From NCBI RefSeq assembly GCF_027532185.1, contig NZ_JAPZSV010000003.1:966507-1030506 (forward strand): a DNA stretch of 64,000 bases, given 5' to 3'. Below the pieces are notes generated by a model. It searched no databases. It was not told where the DNA came from and worked only from the letters and a program-made list of their open reading frames with translations. The DNA comes from Hylemonella sp. (GTDB lineage: Bacteria; Pseudomonadota; Gammaproteobacteria; Burkholderiales; Burkholderiaceae_C). The position numbers were made by a program, and so were the translations under genes. Positions 1-8,928 of the stretch are shown one piece after another (the first letter of the stretch is position 1; each line of letters opens with the position of its first letter).

Positions 1-42
1 CGGAAAGAACTCGATGCTGATCGGCAATGCTTGTTCGCTCAT
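1..42 (-). CDS. metF: 5,10-methylenetetrahydrofolate reductase, N-terminal fragment
   Basis: Only the first 14 codons lie in the window, starting at the ATG at 42 and reading MSEQALPISIEFFP. The Ile-Glu-Phe-Phe-Pro stretch is the typical first beta strand of MetF, which reduces methylene-THF to methyl-THF for methionine synthesis. It starts 7 bases after the tlyA stop codon in the same direction as ahcY and tlyA, so it is probably the last gene of a methyl-cycle operon. The call rests on a very short peptide plus the well known ahcY-metF neighbourhood in Burkholderiales. Confidence 0.72.
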   Translation of the reverse strand, partial: MSEQALPISIEFFP

Positions 43-49
43 GCGAACC

Positions 50-1048
50 TCACTTCTTCTTGATGGCTTGAATGAAAAACTCGCGGTTGCCGTCACCACC
101 GGCGATCGGGGAATCGAACCAGTCGCGCACCTGCAGGCCCAGCGCGGCACAGGCCTCGCGCAGGCGCTGCTCGACCACGGCGTAGAGCGCGGCATCGCGC
201 ACGATGCCACCCTTGCCCACCTGGCCTGGCTGCAGCTCGAACTGCGGCTTGACCAGCATGAGCAGCTGTCCGCCTGGTGCGAGCAGCGGCACCAGGGCCG
301 GAAGGACCAACGTCAGCGAGATAAAGGACAGGTCACCTGTGATCAGCTCGAACACCGGCGTGATCTGCACGTGCGCGAACTCGGCCTTGCGACGACGGTG
401 CACGGGCAAGGCGCCCTCTGCAGCGGCCTTCCTGCGCGCTGCGCGCTGGGCCTTGAAGGCCTCGATCTCGTGCTCCTTGGCGTCGTCACTGTCGTCGTAA
501 TCGTCGGCAGTCTCGCCACCATTGCGCATCCAGGCATACGGCGCTTCTGGCTGGGTCTCGTTGTCTTCTTCATCGGCGACCGTTTCGCAAAGCGCGTCTT
601 CCCACGCCTCGGCCAGGGCCGCAGGCGTGAGGGCACGGGCGTTCAAGCCCTCCAGGCAGACCACACGCGGATCCGAGCGCAGGCTGGCGTGCAGCTGATC
701 ACGCCCCACGTCCACACCCACGACCTGCGTCGCGCCATGCACCAGCAGGCAGTGCGTGAAGCCACCCGTCGACTGACCGACATCCAGGCACCTCAGCCCC
801 CGGACCCTGAGTCCCGCGTGATTCAGCGCCCCTTCCAGCTTGAGGCCGCCCCGCGACACGTAGCGCGCCTCGGCCGCATCCAGCAGGTGGATCTCAGCCA
901 CCGAGGGAATCTCGTCGCCGTTCTTGGCCACCTTGCGCCAGGGCGACGCCTCGCTCAGCCGCCATTCGACGCCCGAGGCGATCAGCCGTTGCGCCTGCGC
1001 GCGTGACGCGGCCAGGCCGCGTTCGACGAGAAGCTGATCAGCTCGCAT
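50..1048 (-). CDS. tlyA: TlyA family rRNA 2'-O-methyltransferase/hemolysin-like protein with acidic insertion
   Basis: Predicted 332-residue protein. Residues 1-60 form an S4 RNA-binding domain (RADQLLVERGLAASRAQAQR). The rest is an FtsJ/RrmJ-like SAM methyltransferase: RGGLK near 66-70, LDVGQSTGGF near 88-97 as the SAM motif, GDLSF near 238-242, KPQF at 267-270 and NREFF near 321-325. This fits the family's K-D-K-E catalytic tetrad. TlyA methylates the 2'-OH of rRNA cytidines in the actinobacteria where it was studied; the substrate here is not known. I chose the ATG at 1048 because the S4 domain begins there; an upstream ATG at 1072 would add 8 residues. It is longer than the usual ~270 residues because of an Asp/Glu-rich then Arg/Lys-rich insertion around residues 145-230. 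It sits between ahcY and metF. Confidence 0.88.
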   Translation of the reverse strand: MRADQLLVERGLAASRAQAQRLIASGVEWRLSEASPWRKVAKNGDEIPSVAEIHLLDAAEARYVSRGGLKLEGALNHAGLRVRGLRCLDVGQSTGGFTHCLLVHGATQVVGVDVGRDQLHASLRSDPRVVCLEGLNARALTPAALAEAWEDALCETVADEEDNETQPEAPYAWMRNGGETADDYDDSDDAKEHEIEAFKAQRAARRKAAAEGALPVHRRRKAEFAHVQITPVFELITGDLSFISLTLVLPALVPLLAPGGQLLMLVKPQFELQPGQVGKGGIVRDAALYAVVEQRLREACAALGLQVRDWFDSPIAGGDGNREFFIQAIKKK

Positions 1049-1202
1049 GGAGGCAAGAAGACAGAGGAACACCAGCCCGTATCGGCGCGTAGAGAGCGGG
1101 ATGCAGTGCTAGGCGGACGGAGCACAGGAACCGGAACGTACCTTGGGGTACGTGAGGATTCCGAGTACCGCCCAACGACGCAATGCGCCCGCGCAGTCGC
1201 GC
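1049..1202 (-). other. ahcY-tlyA intergenic region with inverted repeats
   Basis: A 154-base spacer inside the ahcY-tlyA-metF group with no credible gene. Around 1136-1151 it holds an inverted repeat (CGTACC, a short CCAA-type loop, GGTACG) flanked by a looser CGGAA/TTCCG pair. No T-run follows, so this does not look like a standard terminator. The block has the look of a dispersed intergenic repeat, but no second copy occurs in this window. Confidence 0.35.
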
Positions 1203-2630
<1,428 letters not shown>

Positions 2631-2707
2631 GTGAACTCCAATACAAAGCGGTTGGGACACCACCGGAGTCAGCAGGGGGAAGACAGGCTCACCTCACAGC
2701 AGACTGG

Positions 2708-2805
2708 TGGGTGAGCGCAGTTGGGAGGCAAGGCGAACCGCCTTGGGATCCGAGCCTAACCCGTCGGCCTGGTGATCAGGCGGGACGAGCCGCAACGCTC
2801 CTCGG
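2708..2805 (-). ncRNA. S-adenosylhomocysteine (SAH) riboswitch
   Basis: Read on the minus strand, the leader begins CCGAGGAGCGTTGCGGC, contains CAGGCCGACGGGTTAGGCTC with the closing CTCGG arm, and ends with AACTGCGCTCACCC. The pairing CCGAG...CTCGG and the GAGCGTTGCG / TGCGCTCAC pair match the SAH riboswitch consensus known upstream of ahcY in beta- and gammaproteobacteria. SAH binding is expected to switch ahcY on when the toxic by-product accumulates. It begins about 10 bases after a TATAAT -10 box and ends about 80 bases before the ahcY ATG. Confidence 0.92.
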
Positions 2806-2814
2806 AAAGCCGTG

Positions 2815-2820
2815 ATTATA
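2815..2820 (-). promoter_or_regulatory. -10 box of the ahcY promoter
   Basis: On the minus strand the sequence is a perfect TATAAT, placed 9-10 bases before the first conserved base of the SAH riboswitch. That is where transcription of the aptamer would start. No good -35 hexamer is visible at 16-18 bases spacing (TTACGC is the nearest). Confidence 0.7.
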
Positions 2821-2852
2821 CGAAGCCGGCCGCTTTCGCGTAAGCCAGCCGA

Positions 2853-3887
2853 TCAACGGTCCATCAGCTGGCGCGTGAGCTCGGCCGCCGGCAGGGCGCG
2901 GCAGCCACTGGTGTTCTGTCCAGCCCAAAGAGGCGTGAAGTCACCCAGACCCGCTGCCTCGGCCTTGGCGCGCAGCGGCGCGACGGCCGATGTGGCCAAG
3001 GGGAAGGCCGGTGCCAGCGTGCTCATCGGCCCCTGCTCGCGCATCAGGCGCGTCAGGATGCCGCGCGCCGGGCGACCGGTGTAGAGATTGGTCAGGGCCG
3101 TGTGGCGCGCCGACTCGCTCTGCAGCGCCGCCCGATGCACCGCGCTGGTCGTGGCCTCGGGGCAGAGAAGATAAGCCGTGCCCACCTGCACGCCAGCCGC
3201 ACCCAGGGCCAGCGCCGCATGCACGCCGGCCGCATCGGCGATACCGCCAGCCGCAATCACCGGCACCTTCACCGCGCGCACGATCTGCGGCAGCAACGCA
3301 AATGTGCCGATCTGGCTTGTGAGGTCGTCGGACAGGAAATGCCCACGGTGCCCGCCGGCTTCGAGTCCCTGGGCGATGACGGCGTCCACCCCGCGCGCTT
3401 CGAGCCAGCGCGCCTCCTCGACCGTGGTCGCCGAAGACAGCACCCGGGCGCCCCAGCTGCGCACGCGGGCCAGCAGGGCTTCGTCGGGCAGGCCGAAGTG
3501 GAAGCTCACGACCGGTGGCTTGAACTCGGCCAGCAGCTCGGCCGCAGCAGCATCGAAGGGACGGCGACCGGGACCGGCGGGTATCGTGGCCGGGTCGATG
3601 TCATGCTCGCGGTAGTAGTGGGCCAGGCTCTGTCGCCACATCGCTTCACGCCGCTCGTCCGGCTCGGGCGCGCGGTGACAGAAAAAATTGACGTTGTAGG
3701 GTCGTGTGGTCTGAGCACGGATCTTTTCCAGCTCGGCGCGCAGCGCCTCGGGCGCGAGCATGGCGCAGGGCAGCGAGCCCAGTCCCCCGGCATTCGACAC
3801 GGCGATGGCCAGCGCGCTGCCCTGCACACCGGCCATGGGCGCCTGGATCAAGGGCAGCTCGGTACCCAGCAAGTCTTGCAGCGTCAT
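2853..3887 (-). CDS. Nitronate monooxygenase family FMN protein (2-nitropropane dioxygenase-like)
   Basis: Predicted 344-residue TIM-barrel flavoprotein. The start (LPLIQAPMAGVQG), the SNAGGLGSLP loop, FNVNFF-like strand (YNVNFFCH), VIAQGLEAGGHRGH with its conserved Gly/His, PVIAAGGIADAAG and GAAGVQVGTAYLLCPE are the FMN-binding signatures of the family. Members oxidise nitroalkanes/propionate-3-nitronate or act as enoyl-reductase-like flavoproteins, so the exact substrate is open. The ATG at 3887 has GGAGG about 8 bases upstream. It is divergent from prfC with a 137-base shared spacer. Confidence 0.87.
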   Translation of the reverse strand: MTLQDLLGTELPLIQAPMAGVQGSALAIAVSNAGGLGSLPCAMLAPEALRAELEKIRAQTTRPYNVNFFCHRAPEPDERREAMWRQSLAHYYREHDIDPATIPAGPGRRPFDAAAAELLAEFKPPVVSFHFGLPDEALLARVRSWGARVLSSATTVEEARWLEARGVDAVIAQGLEAGGHRGHFLSDDLTSQIGTFALLPQIVRAVKVPVIAAGGIADAAGVHAALALGAAGVQVGTAYLLCPEATTSAVHRAALQSESARHTALTNLYTGRPARGILTRLMREQGPMSTLAPAFPLATSAVAPLRAKAEAAGLGDFTPLWAGQNTSGCRALPAAELTRQLMDR

Positions 3888-4024
3888 GTGTCCTCCGGAG
3901 GCATGGCGCAGACTATAGCCCCGGCCGGATAAAATTGCGCCCACGCAGTCTTGGCGCGCTCCGCGCCCGGCACTGCCGTCCGATGCGGGCCGCCCCGGCC
4001 CGCCCCACCGAAGCTGGAATTCCC

Positions 4025-5656
4025 GTGTCCTACGCTCCCGAAACGCGGCGCCGCCGCACCTTTGCCATCATCTCGCACCCCGACGCCGGCAAAACGACGC
4101 TGACGGAAAAGCTGCTGCTGTTCTCGGGCGCGATCCAGATCGCCGGCTCGGTCAAGGCGCGCAAGGCCAGCCGCCACGCCACCTCGGACTGGATGGAGAT
4201 CGAAAAGCAGCGCGGCATCTCGGTGGCCAGCTCGGTGATGCAGATGCAGTACCGCGAGCACGTCATCAACCTGCTCGACACCCCGGGCCACAAGGACTTC
4301 TCAGAGGACACCTACCGCGTGCTCACCGCCGTGGACTCGGCGCTGATGGTCATCGACGCAGCCAACGGCGTGGAAGCGCAGACGCGCCGCCTGATCGAGG
4401 TCTGCCGCCAGCGCGACACCCCCATCATCACCTTCGTCAACAAGATGGACCGCGAGGTGCGCGACCCGCTGGACATCCTGGACGAGGTGGAGCGCGAACT
4501 CGGCATGCCCTGTGTGCCCATGACCTGGCCCGTGGGCCAGGGCAAGAGCTTCGGCGGCATCATCAACCTGCGCACCCAGGCCATGACGGTCTTTGAATCG
4601 GGCAGCGAACGCCGCCCGCAGGATTTCGAAACCATCCCCGTGAGCGACACCGCCGCGCTGCAAGCCCGCTTCGGCACCGAGTACGACACCGCGGTCGAGA
4701 GCATGGAACTCGCCACCGGCGCCTCCCCCGCCTTCGACCGCGATGCCTTCCTCGCCGGCAAGCAGACCCCCGTGTTTTTCGGCTCGGGCGTGAACAACTT
4801 CGGTGTGATGGAGGTGCTGGACGCGCTGGTGGACCTCGCCCCGTCGCCGGGCCCGCGTACCAGCTCGCTGGTGGTCAATAAACAGACCGTGGTCAAGGAG
4901 ATGCAGCCCGACGACAACGCCTTCTCGGGTGTGGTCTTCAAGGTGCAGGCCAATATGGACGCCAACCACCGCGACCGCATCGCCTTCGTGCGCGTGTGCT
5001 CGGGCAAGTACGCGCCGGGCATGAAGCTCAAGGTGCAGCGCTCGGCCAAGGAGCTGCGCCCGACCTCCGTGGTGACCTTCATGAGTCAGCGCCGCGAGGC
5101 CGTGGAAGAAGCCTACGCGGGCGACATCGTGGGCTTCACCACCCACGGCGGCGTGCAACTGGGCGACACCATCACCGACGGCTCGGTGGCCCTGCAGTAC
5201 ACCGGCCTGCCCTTCTTCGCGCCCGAGCTTTTTATGACCGTGGTGCTCAAGAACCCGCTGCGCACCAAGCAGCTGCAGCAGGGCCTGGCCCAGCTGGGTG
5301 AGGAAGGCGCCATCCAGGTCTTCCGCCCCGAGATGGGCGGCAATATGCTGCTGGGCGCGGTGGGCCAGCTGCAGTTCGAAGTGGTGCAGCACCGCCTCAA
5401 GAGCGAATACGACGCCGATGTGCGCCTCGAAGGCTGCCAGTACACGGGCGCACGCTGGATCACGGCCGACACGCCGGCTGAGCTGAAAGCCTTCTGCGAC
5501 GCCTACCCGCAGCGCCTGGCGCGGGATGCCGCCGACACACTGGCCTATCTCTGCACCTCACCTTATGACGTGCGGCTGGCGCAGGAGCGTTTTCCGAAGA
5601 TCCACTTCCATCCGCTGCGGGAGCATGCGGGACTGGCGCTGCAGAGCGCGGGCTGA
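4025..5656 (+). CDS. prfC: Peptide chain release factor 3 (RF3 GTPase)
   Basis: Predicted 543 residues from a GTG start. RF3 is the GTPase that recycles RF1/RF2 from the ribosome after termination. Seen: P-loop HPDAGKTTLTEK near residues 18-29, switch-region KQRGISV, LLDTPGHKDFSEDTYR (G3), FVNKMDRE (G4), then the beta-barrel and RF3 C-terminal domains (EMGGNMLLGAVGQLQFEVV). The GTG at 4025 puts about ten residues before RRTFAII, as in E. coli RF3, with GGA eight bases upstream. An in-frame ATG at 3983 would add 14 residues rich in Ala/Pro/Arg and is less likely. Confidence 0.95.
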   Translation: MSYAPETRRRRTFAIISHPDAGKTTLTEKLLLFSGAIQIAGSVKARKASRHATSDWMEIEKQRGISVASSVMQMQYREHVINLLDTPGHKDFSEDTYRVLTAVDSALMVIDAANGVEAQTRRLIEVCRQRDTPIITFVNKMDREVRDPLDILDEVERELGMPCVPMTWPVGQGKSFGGIINLRTQAMTVFESGSERRPQDFETIPVSDTAALQARFGTEYDTAVESMELATGASPAFDRDAFLAGKQTPVFFGSGVNNFGVMEVLDALVDLAPSPGPRTSSLVVNKQTVVKEMQPDDNAFSGVVFKVQANMDANHRDRIAFVRVCSGKYAPGMKLKVQRSAKELRPTSVVTFMSQRREAVEEAYAGDIVGFTTHGGVQLGDTITDGSVALQYTGLPFFAPELFMTVVLKNPLRTKQLQQGLAQLGEEGAIQVFRPEMGGNMLLGAVGQLQFEVVQHRLKSEYDADVRLEGCQYTGARWITADTPAELKAFCDAYPQRLARDAADTLAYLCTSPYDVRLAQERFPKIHFHPLREHAGLALQSAG

Positions 5657-5670
5657 GCCCGCTGAAGCCT

Positions 5671-6153
5671 TTACTTCTCGATCACCACCGGCTTCCCGTA
5701 GTGGAAGCCTCCGACTTTCTTGCTGAACTCGCCCAACTGCCGCATGGCATTCGTCTTGTCCGCGGTCAGGCGCCGGCCGGAGGGATCGAAGAGGTGATAG
5801 GTCATGCAAGGCAAGCAGTCTCTGTGGCCGTTGTTGAACTCGACGGAGACGTAGTTCTTTCCGTTGCCTTTGCCCACGTCGCAGGACATGGCCACCGGCG
5901 TCTTGCTGGCATCAAAGCCTTGGGGCGGCAGGATCGGCACCTGACCTCCCGTCGACAACTTGAAGGTCAGCTTGTTGTCGTTGCAGGCCCTGGGGTCTCC
6001 CGGATCGTCCGGGTCCGCTGCTCTTCCACAGGTGAGAACGACCGTCGTACCGCCGCATTCCAGGGACACCTCGTGCGCACCCTGCGCCGACACCAACAGG
6101 CCGGCTGCCGCCAGCCCCCAGAACACAAGTAGCCTCTTCCAATCGACGCTCAT
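5671..6153 (-). CDS. Secreted Cys-containing protein of unknown function
   Basis: Predicted 160 residues. The N terminus has a signal-peptide pattern: MSVDWKRL, a hydrophobic stretch (LVFWGLAAAGLLVSAQGA) and a likely cleavage after AQG-A. The mature part holds about six Cys residues (LECGG, LTCGR, ACND, SCDV and DCLPC), suggesting disulphides in the periplasm. The start at 6153 has GGAGGAAG about 6 bases upstream. It is transcribed after the alpha/beta hydrolase with a 26-base gap and converges on prfC. I do not recognise the family. The CxxC near the C terminus (DCLPCMTYHLFDPSG) does not sit in a thioredoxin fold that I can see. Confidence 0.68.
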   Translation of the reverse strand: MSVDWKRLLVFWGLAAAGLLVSAQGAHEVSLECGGTTVVLTCGRAADPDDPGDPRACNDNKLTFKLSTGGQVPILPPQGFDASKTPVAMSCDVGKGNGKNYVSVEFNNGHRDCLPCMTYHLFDPSGRRLTADKTNAMRQLGEFSKKVGGFHYGKPVVIEK

Positions 6154-6179
6154 TTGTTCTTCCTCCCTATCAACGCATC

Positions 6180-7073
6180 CTATTCCCGATGCAGAAACCA
6201 GTCTGCGACCGCCCGCTGAAAGCGCGCGTGCCCCTTCTGCAGATGCAACATGTGCCCGCCCTCGGGAATCACGGTGTACTGCTTGTCTGGATTCGACAGC
6301 GCCTTGAAGAACGGCCACAGGCCATCGAGATCTGCAACGTCGTCGTACTGGCCGTGGATCAGCATCGTCGGCACCGTGATTTTCGTCGCGTCGATCAGCG
6401 GCTGGCGTGTGAGCAAATCCACCTGCGGGCCGGTCGGTGATTTCGTTTCCACCAGCGCAGCCGCCTTGGCGAAGGCATCCATGACCACGGGGTCGTTAAC
6501 CTCTGGAGGCGTCAGGGAGTTGAAGCGCAGTTTCCAGCCCTGTTCCGTGATGCGGATGTAGGGCGCGCGCTGGAAGGTGGCCAGTCTTTCCCGCCGGGCC
6601 TTGAGATCCGGGCTCTCGGCGTGCATCTGCGCATAGGCTGCGTAGCGCGCCACCTTCCCGGGGTGCGCCATCACGAACTGGCCGCTGTACTGCGTGCCCC
6701 AGGACCAGGCCAGCAGCTGCACCTGCTTCACGCCGCGCAGCTGGCAGATGAAATCCACCACGGCGTTGAGGTCGGCCGCGGCCTGCTCGGTGGTGATGTG
6801 GCCCTCGGGCTTGGTGGAGCTGCCAAAGCCGCGCATGTCGGGCGCAAAGACGTCGAAGCCCTGCTTGGCGAGGAAGTCCATGAGGCTGTACTCGGGCCGG
6901 CCCGGCACCTTGAGGTCGAAGCTCTCGCGCCCGGCCGTGGCCGAGCCGTGGGCCAGCACCAGCACGGGCTTGCCTTGGGGACCGCCCTGGCACTTCTCCC
7001 ACACGAAGAGGCGCAGCTCGTCCTGAAGCACCCAGTGCTGCGTGCCCTGGACGGGCAGATCCTTGTCTTGCAT
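6180..7073 (-). CDS. Alpha/beta-fold hydrolase
   Basis: Predicted 297 residues. The alpha/beta hydrolase core is clear: LVLAHGSATAG as the oxyanion HG loop, DMRGFGSSTKPEG, the nucleophile elbow LLAWSWGTQ (Ser in A-W-S-W-G, a variant of G-x-S-x-G), the acid region LIHGQYDDVAD and the catalytic His in EGGHMLHLQKG. The substrate cannot be read from sequence; esterase or lipase-like activity is likely. No signal peptide is visible, so it is cytoplasmic. It lies upstream of the secreted unknown on the same strand and is divergent from the HAD phosphatase. Confidence 0.85.
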   Translation of the reverse strand: MQDKDLPVQGTQHWVLQDELRLFVWEKCQGGPQGKPVLVLAHGSATAGRESFDLKVPGRPEYSLMDFLAKQGFDVFAPDMRGFGSSTKPEGHITTEQAAADLNAVVDFICQLRGVKQVQLLAWSWGTQYSGQFVMAHPGKVARYAAYAQMHAESPDLKARRERLATFQRAPYIRITEQGWKLRFNSLTPPEVNDPVVMDAFAKAAALVETKSPTGPQVDLLTRQPLIDATKITVPTMLIHGQYDDVADLDGLWPFFKALSNPDKQYTVIPEGGHMLHLQKGHARFQRAVADWFLHRE

Positions 7074-7126
7074 AGAGGCGGTCGAGAAGACTCAGTTAAA
7101 GTTGCTGCGATTTTGCTTCATCGCCC

Positions 7127-7945
7127 ATGCTCCCTCTTTCCCACTGGCCTGCCGAACAGCGCCGCCGTATCACCGGCGTGTTCACCGACATCGACGACAC
7201 GCTGACGACCGAGGGCGCCATCACCCCGGAGGCCCTGCAGGCGCTGGCTGAGCTGAAGGCGGCAGGCCTGGTGGTGCTGCCCATCACCGGGCGGCACATC
7301 GGCTGGTGTGTGCCGCTGATGGAAGGCGGCAGTTCGACGCCCTGGCCCGCCGACGCCATGGTGGCCGAGAACGGCGCGCTGGCGCTCGTGCCCGCCCCGG
7401 ACACAGCAAGCAAGCACCGCAGGACGGTCTCCCGGCTGTATCAACAGGACGCCGCAACGCGGGCTGCACTGCAGGCGCGCATGGAACAGGTGGCGGCCCA
7501 AGTATTGGCCGAAGTACCGGGCGCGCTGCGGGCCCGCGACGCGGGCGGGCGCGAGACCGACCTGGCGTTCGACTACAACGAACACACGCAGCTTCCCCCC
7601 GAGAGCGTGCAGCAGATCCTGGCCATCCTGCAAGGCGCCGGCATGTACACCACCGTCAGCAGCATCCACATCCACGGCTGCTTTGAGGACTTCAACAAAT
7701 GGCGGGGTGCGCGCTGGATCGTGCGCGAACTCTACGGGCGCGATCTGGCGCAGGAGCTGGACCGCTGGGTATTCGTCGGCGACTCGGGGAACGACCAGCC
7801 CATGTTCCAGCACTTCGCCCACAGCGTGGGCGTGGCCAACATCCGACGCTTCGAATTGCAGCTGCAGCACAAGCCGCGCTACATCACGCAGGGAGAGCGC
7901 GGCGCCGGCTTTGCCGAACTGGCACAGGCCCTGCTGCGCCCCTAA
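7127..7945 (+). CDS. HAD-IIB family hydrolase (Cof/MpgP-like phosphatase)
   Basis: Predicted 272 residues. Motif I FTDIDDTLT holds the nucleophile Asp near residue 21 and the general acid Asp near 23. Motif II is LPITGRH and motif IV GDSGNDQPMF coordinates Mg2+. The placement of the cap between motifs II and III (VAENGAL...KYNE-like FDYNEHTQLPP) is typical of the HAD-IIB group, which includes sugar phosphatases such as mannosyl-3-phosphoglycerate and trehalose phosphatases. The substrate is not identifiable. The ATG at 7127 is the natural start and is divergent from the hydrolase on the other strand. Confidence 0.86.
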   Translation: MLPLSHWPAEQRRRITGVFTDIDDTLTTEGAITPEALQALAELKAAGLVVLPITGRHIGWCVPLMEGGSSTPWPADAMVAENGALALVPAPDTASKHRRTVSRLYQQDAATRAALQARMEQVAAQVLAEVPGALRARDAGGRETDLAFDYNEHTQLPPESVQQILAILQGAGMYTTVSSIHIHGCFEDFNKWRGARWIVRELYGRDLAQELDRWVFVGDSGNDQPMFQHFAHSVGVANIRRFELQLQHKPRYITQGERGAGFAELAQALLRP

Positions 7946-7950
7946 GAGCC

Positions 7951-8811
7951 TCAGCGCGCCACAACCTTGAGCGCTTGGGGCTCGGCCTGGGCCATGACGG
8001 CGCCGGTGATGCCGTTGACCAGCTCCAGGCGCAGCGCGTAGTCATCAGCCGGCGGATTGAGCCAGACCTCGGTCTGCCCGGCCAAAAAGTTCAGCACCTC
8101 GGGCTTGCGTCCGGCGCGCTCCAGCACCAGACGGAAGTGCCCGGTGTCGGGCACCTTGGCCCCGACATGCGAGATGTTGTAGCCGCTGGCGTGGAACTGC
8201 ACGCGGAAGGGCGGACGCAAGGCCTCACCCGCCGGCGGGCTCAGGATCTCGACGCGCGCCGGCCCCGCCAGGCTGGCCGGGTTCACGTCCTTGTTCTGCT
8301 TGCTGATGGTCAGCGTCAGCGGCTTGCTGTAGACGAAAAATGGGATGTGGCCCTCGTCGGCCAGCAGCATGCGCAGCTCGTACTTGCCCGGCGGCAGGTT
8401 GAGCACGGTCTCCATCTGGCCCTTGCCGAAGTGGATGTACTGCTCGGTAAAGGGCAGCGGCTTGGTGAAGTCCAGCGGCAAGGGCTGGTTCACGAGCAGG
8501 TGGTGGTGCCCCGCGCGCCCCGCGGTCTTGCCCGCCGGCACGAGGCCACGCAGGGACAGACCGAAACGCAGCACAAAGGGCGACTCACGGACTTCCTCGT
8601 CCTTGAGATTAGTGAAGTAGGACTCGGGGGACCGTGTGGGCGGCAACGTGACCCAGGGATGGGGCACGATCTCGGGCAACTGGGATGCGGCAGCTGCAGG
8701 CGCAGCGGTCGCCACCGGTACGAGATGGTGACCCGAATGCTGCGCCTGCGCGGGTTGCAGACCACCCAGCAGGGCGCCGAAGAACATGGGGAAGAGCTTG
8801 GCTGTCTTCAT
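7951..8811 (-). CDS. Exported DUF4399 domain protein
   Basis: Predicted 286 residues starting at the ATG at 8811, which opens a signal peptide ([24 protein letters not shown] cleavage site). Residues around 80-180 carry the DUF4399 pattern: [12 protein letters not shown], a GHHHLLVN histidine cluster, [23 protein letters not shown] and EGHIPFF. A second beta-rich domain follows ([15 protein letters not shown]...). DUF4399 proteins are periplasmic and uncharacterised; the His cluster hints at metal binding, which is my inference. It follows the deacetylase-caspase gene on the same strand after 117 bases, and a candidate promoter lies in that gap. Confidence 0.8.
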   Translation of the reverse strand: MKTAKLFPMFFGALLGGLQPAQAQHSGHHLVPVATAAPAAAASQLPEIVPHPWVTLPPTRSPESYFTNLKDEEVRESPFVLRFGLSLRGLVPAGKTAGRAGHHHLLVNQPLPLDFTKPLPFTEQYIHFGKGQMETVLNLPPGKYELRMLLADEGHIPFFVYSKPLTLTISKQNKDVNPASLAGPARVEILSPPAGEALRPPFRVQFHASGYNISHVGAKVPDTGHFRLVLERAGRKPEVLNFLAGQTEVWLNPPADDYALRLELVNGITGAVMAQAEPQALKVVAR

Positions 8812-8874
8812 GCTTGTTTGACCTGTATCAAGACCGTCGAGGCTAGCAGGAAGAGATGTCCCGCGCATCACACG

Positions 8875-8903
8875 GATATGGGACCCAGCATGGTGCGTGA
8901 CAA
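8875..8903 (-). promoter_or_regulatory. Candidate promoter for the DUF4399 gene
   Basis: On the minus strand TTGTCA (8898-8903) and CATATC (8875-8880) are 17 bases apart, a fair -35 but a weak -10, located 64 bases before the DUF4399 start codon. If real, the DUF4399 gene has its own start in addition to readthrough from the caspase-fusion gene. Confidence 0.3.
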
Positions 8904-8928
8904 GAATGTGTCGTACCACCCGGACCAC

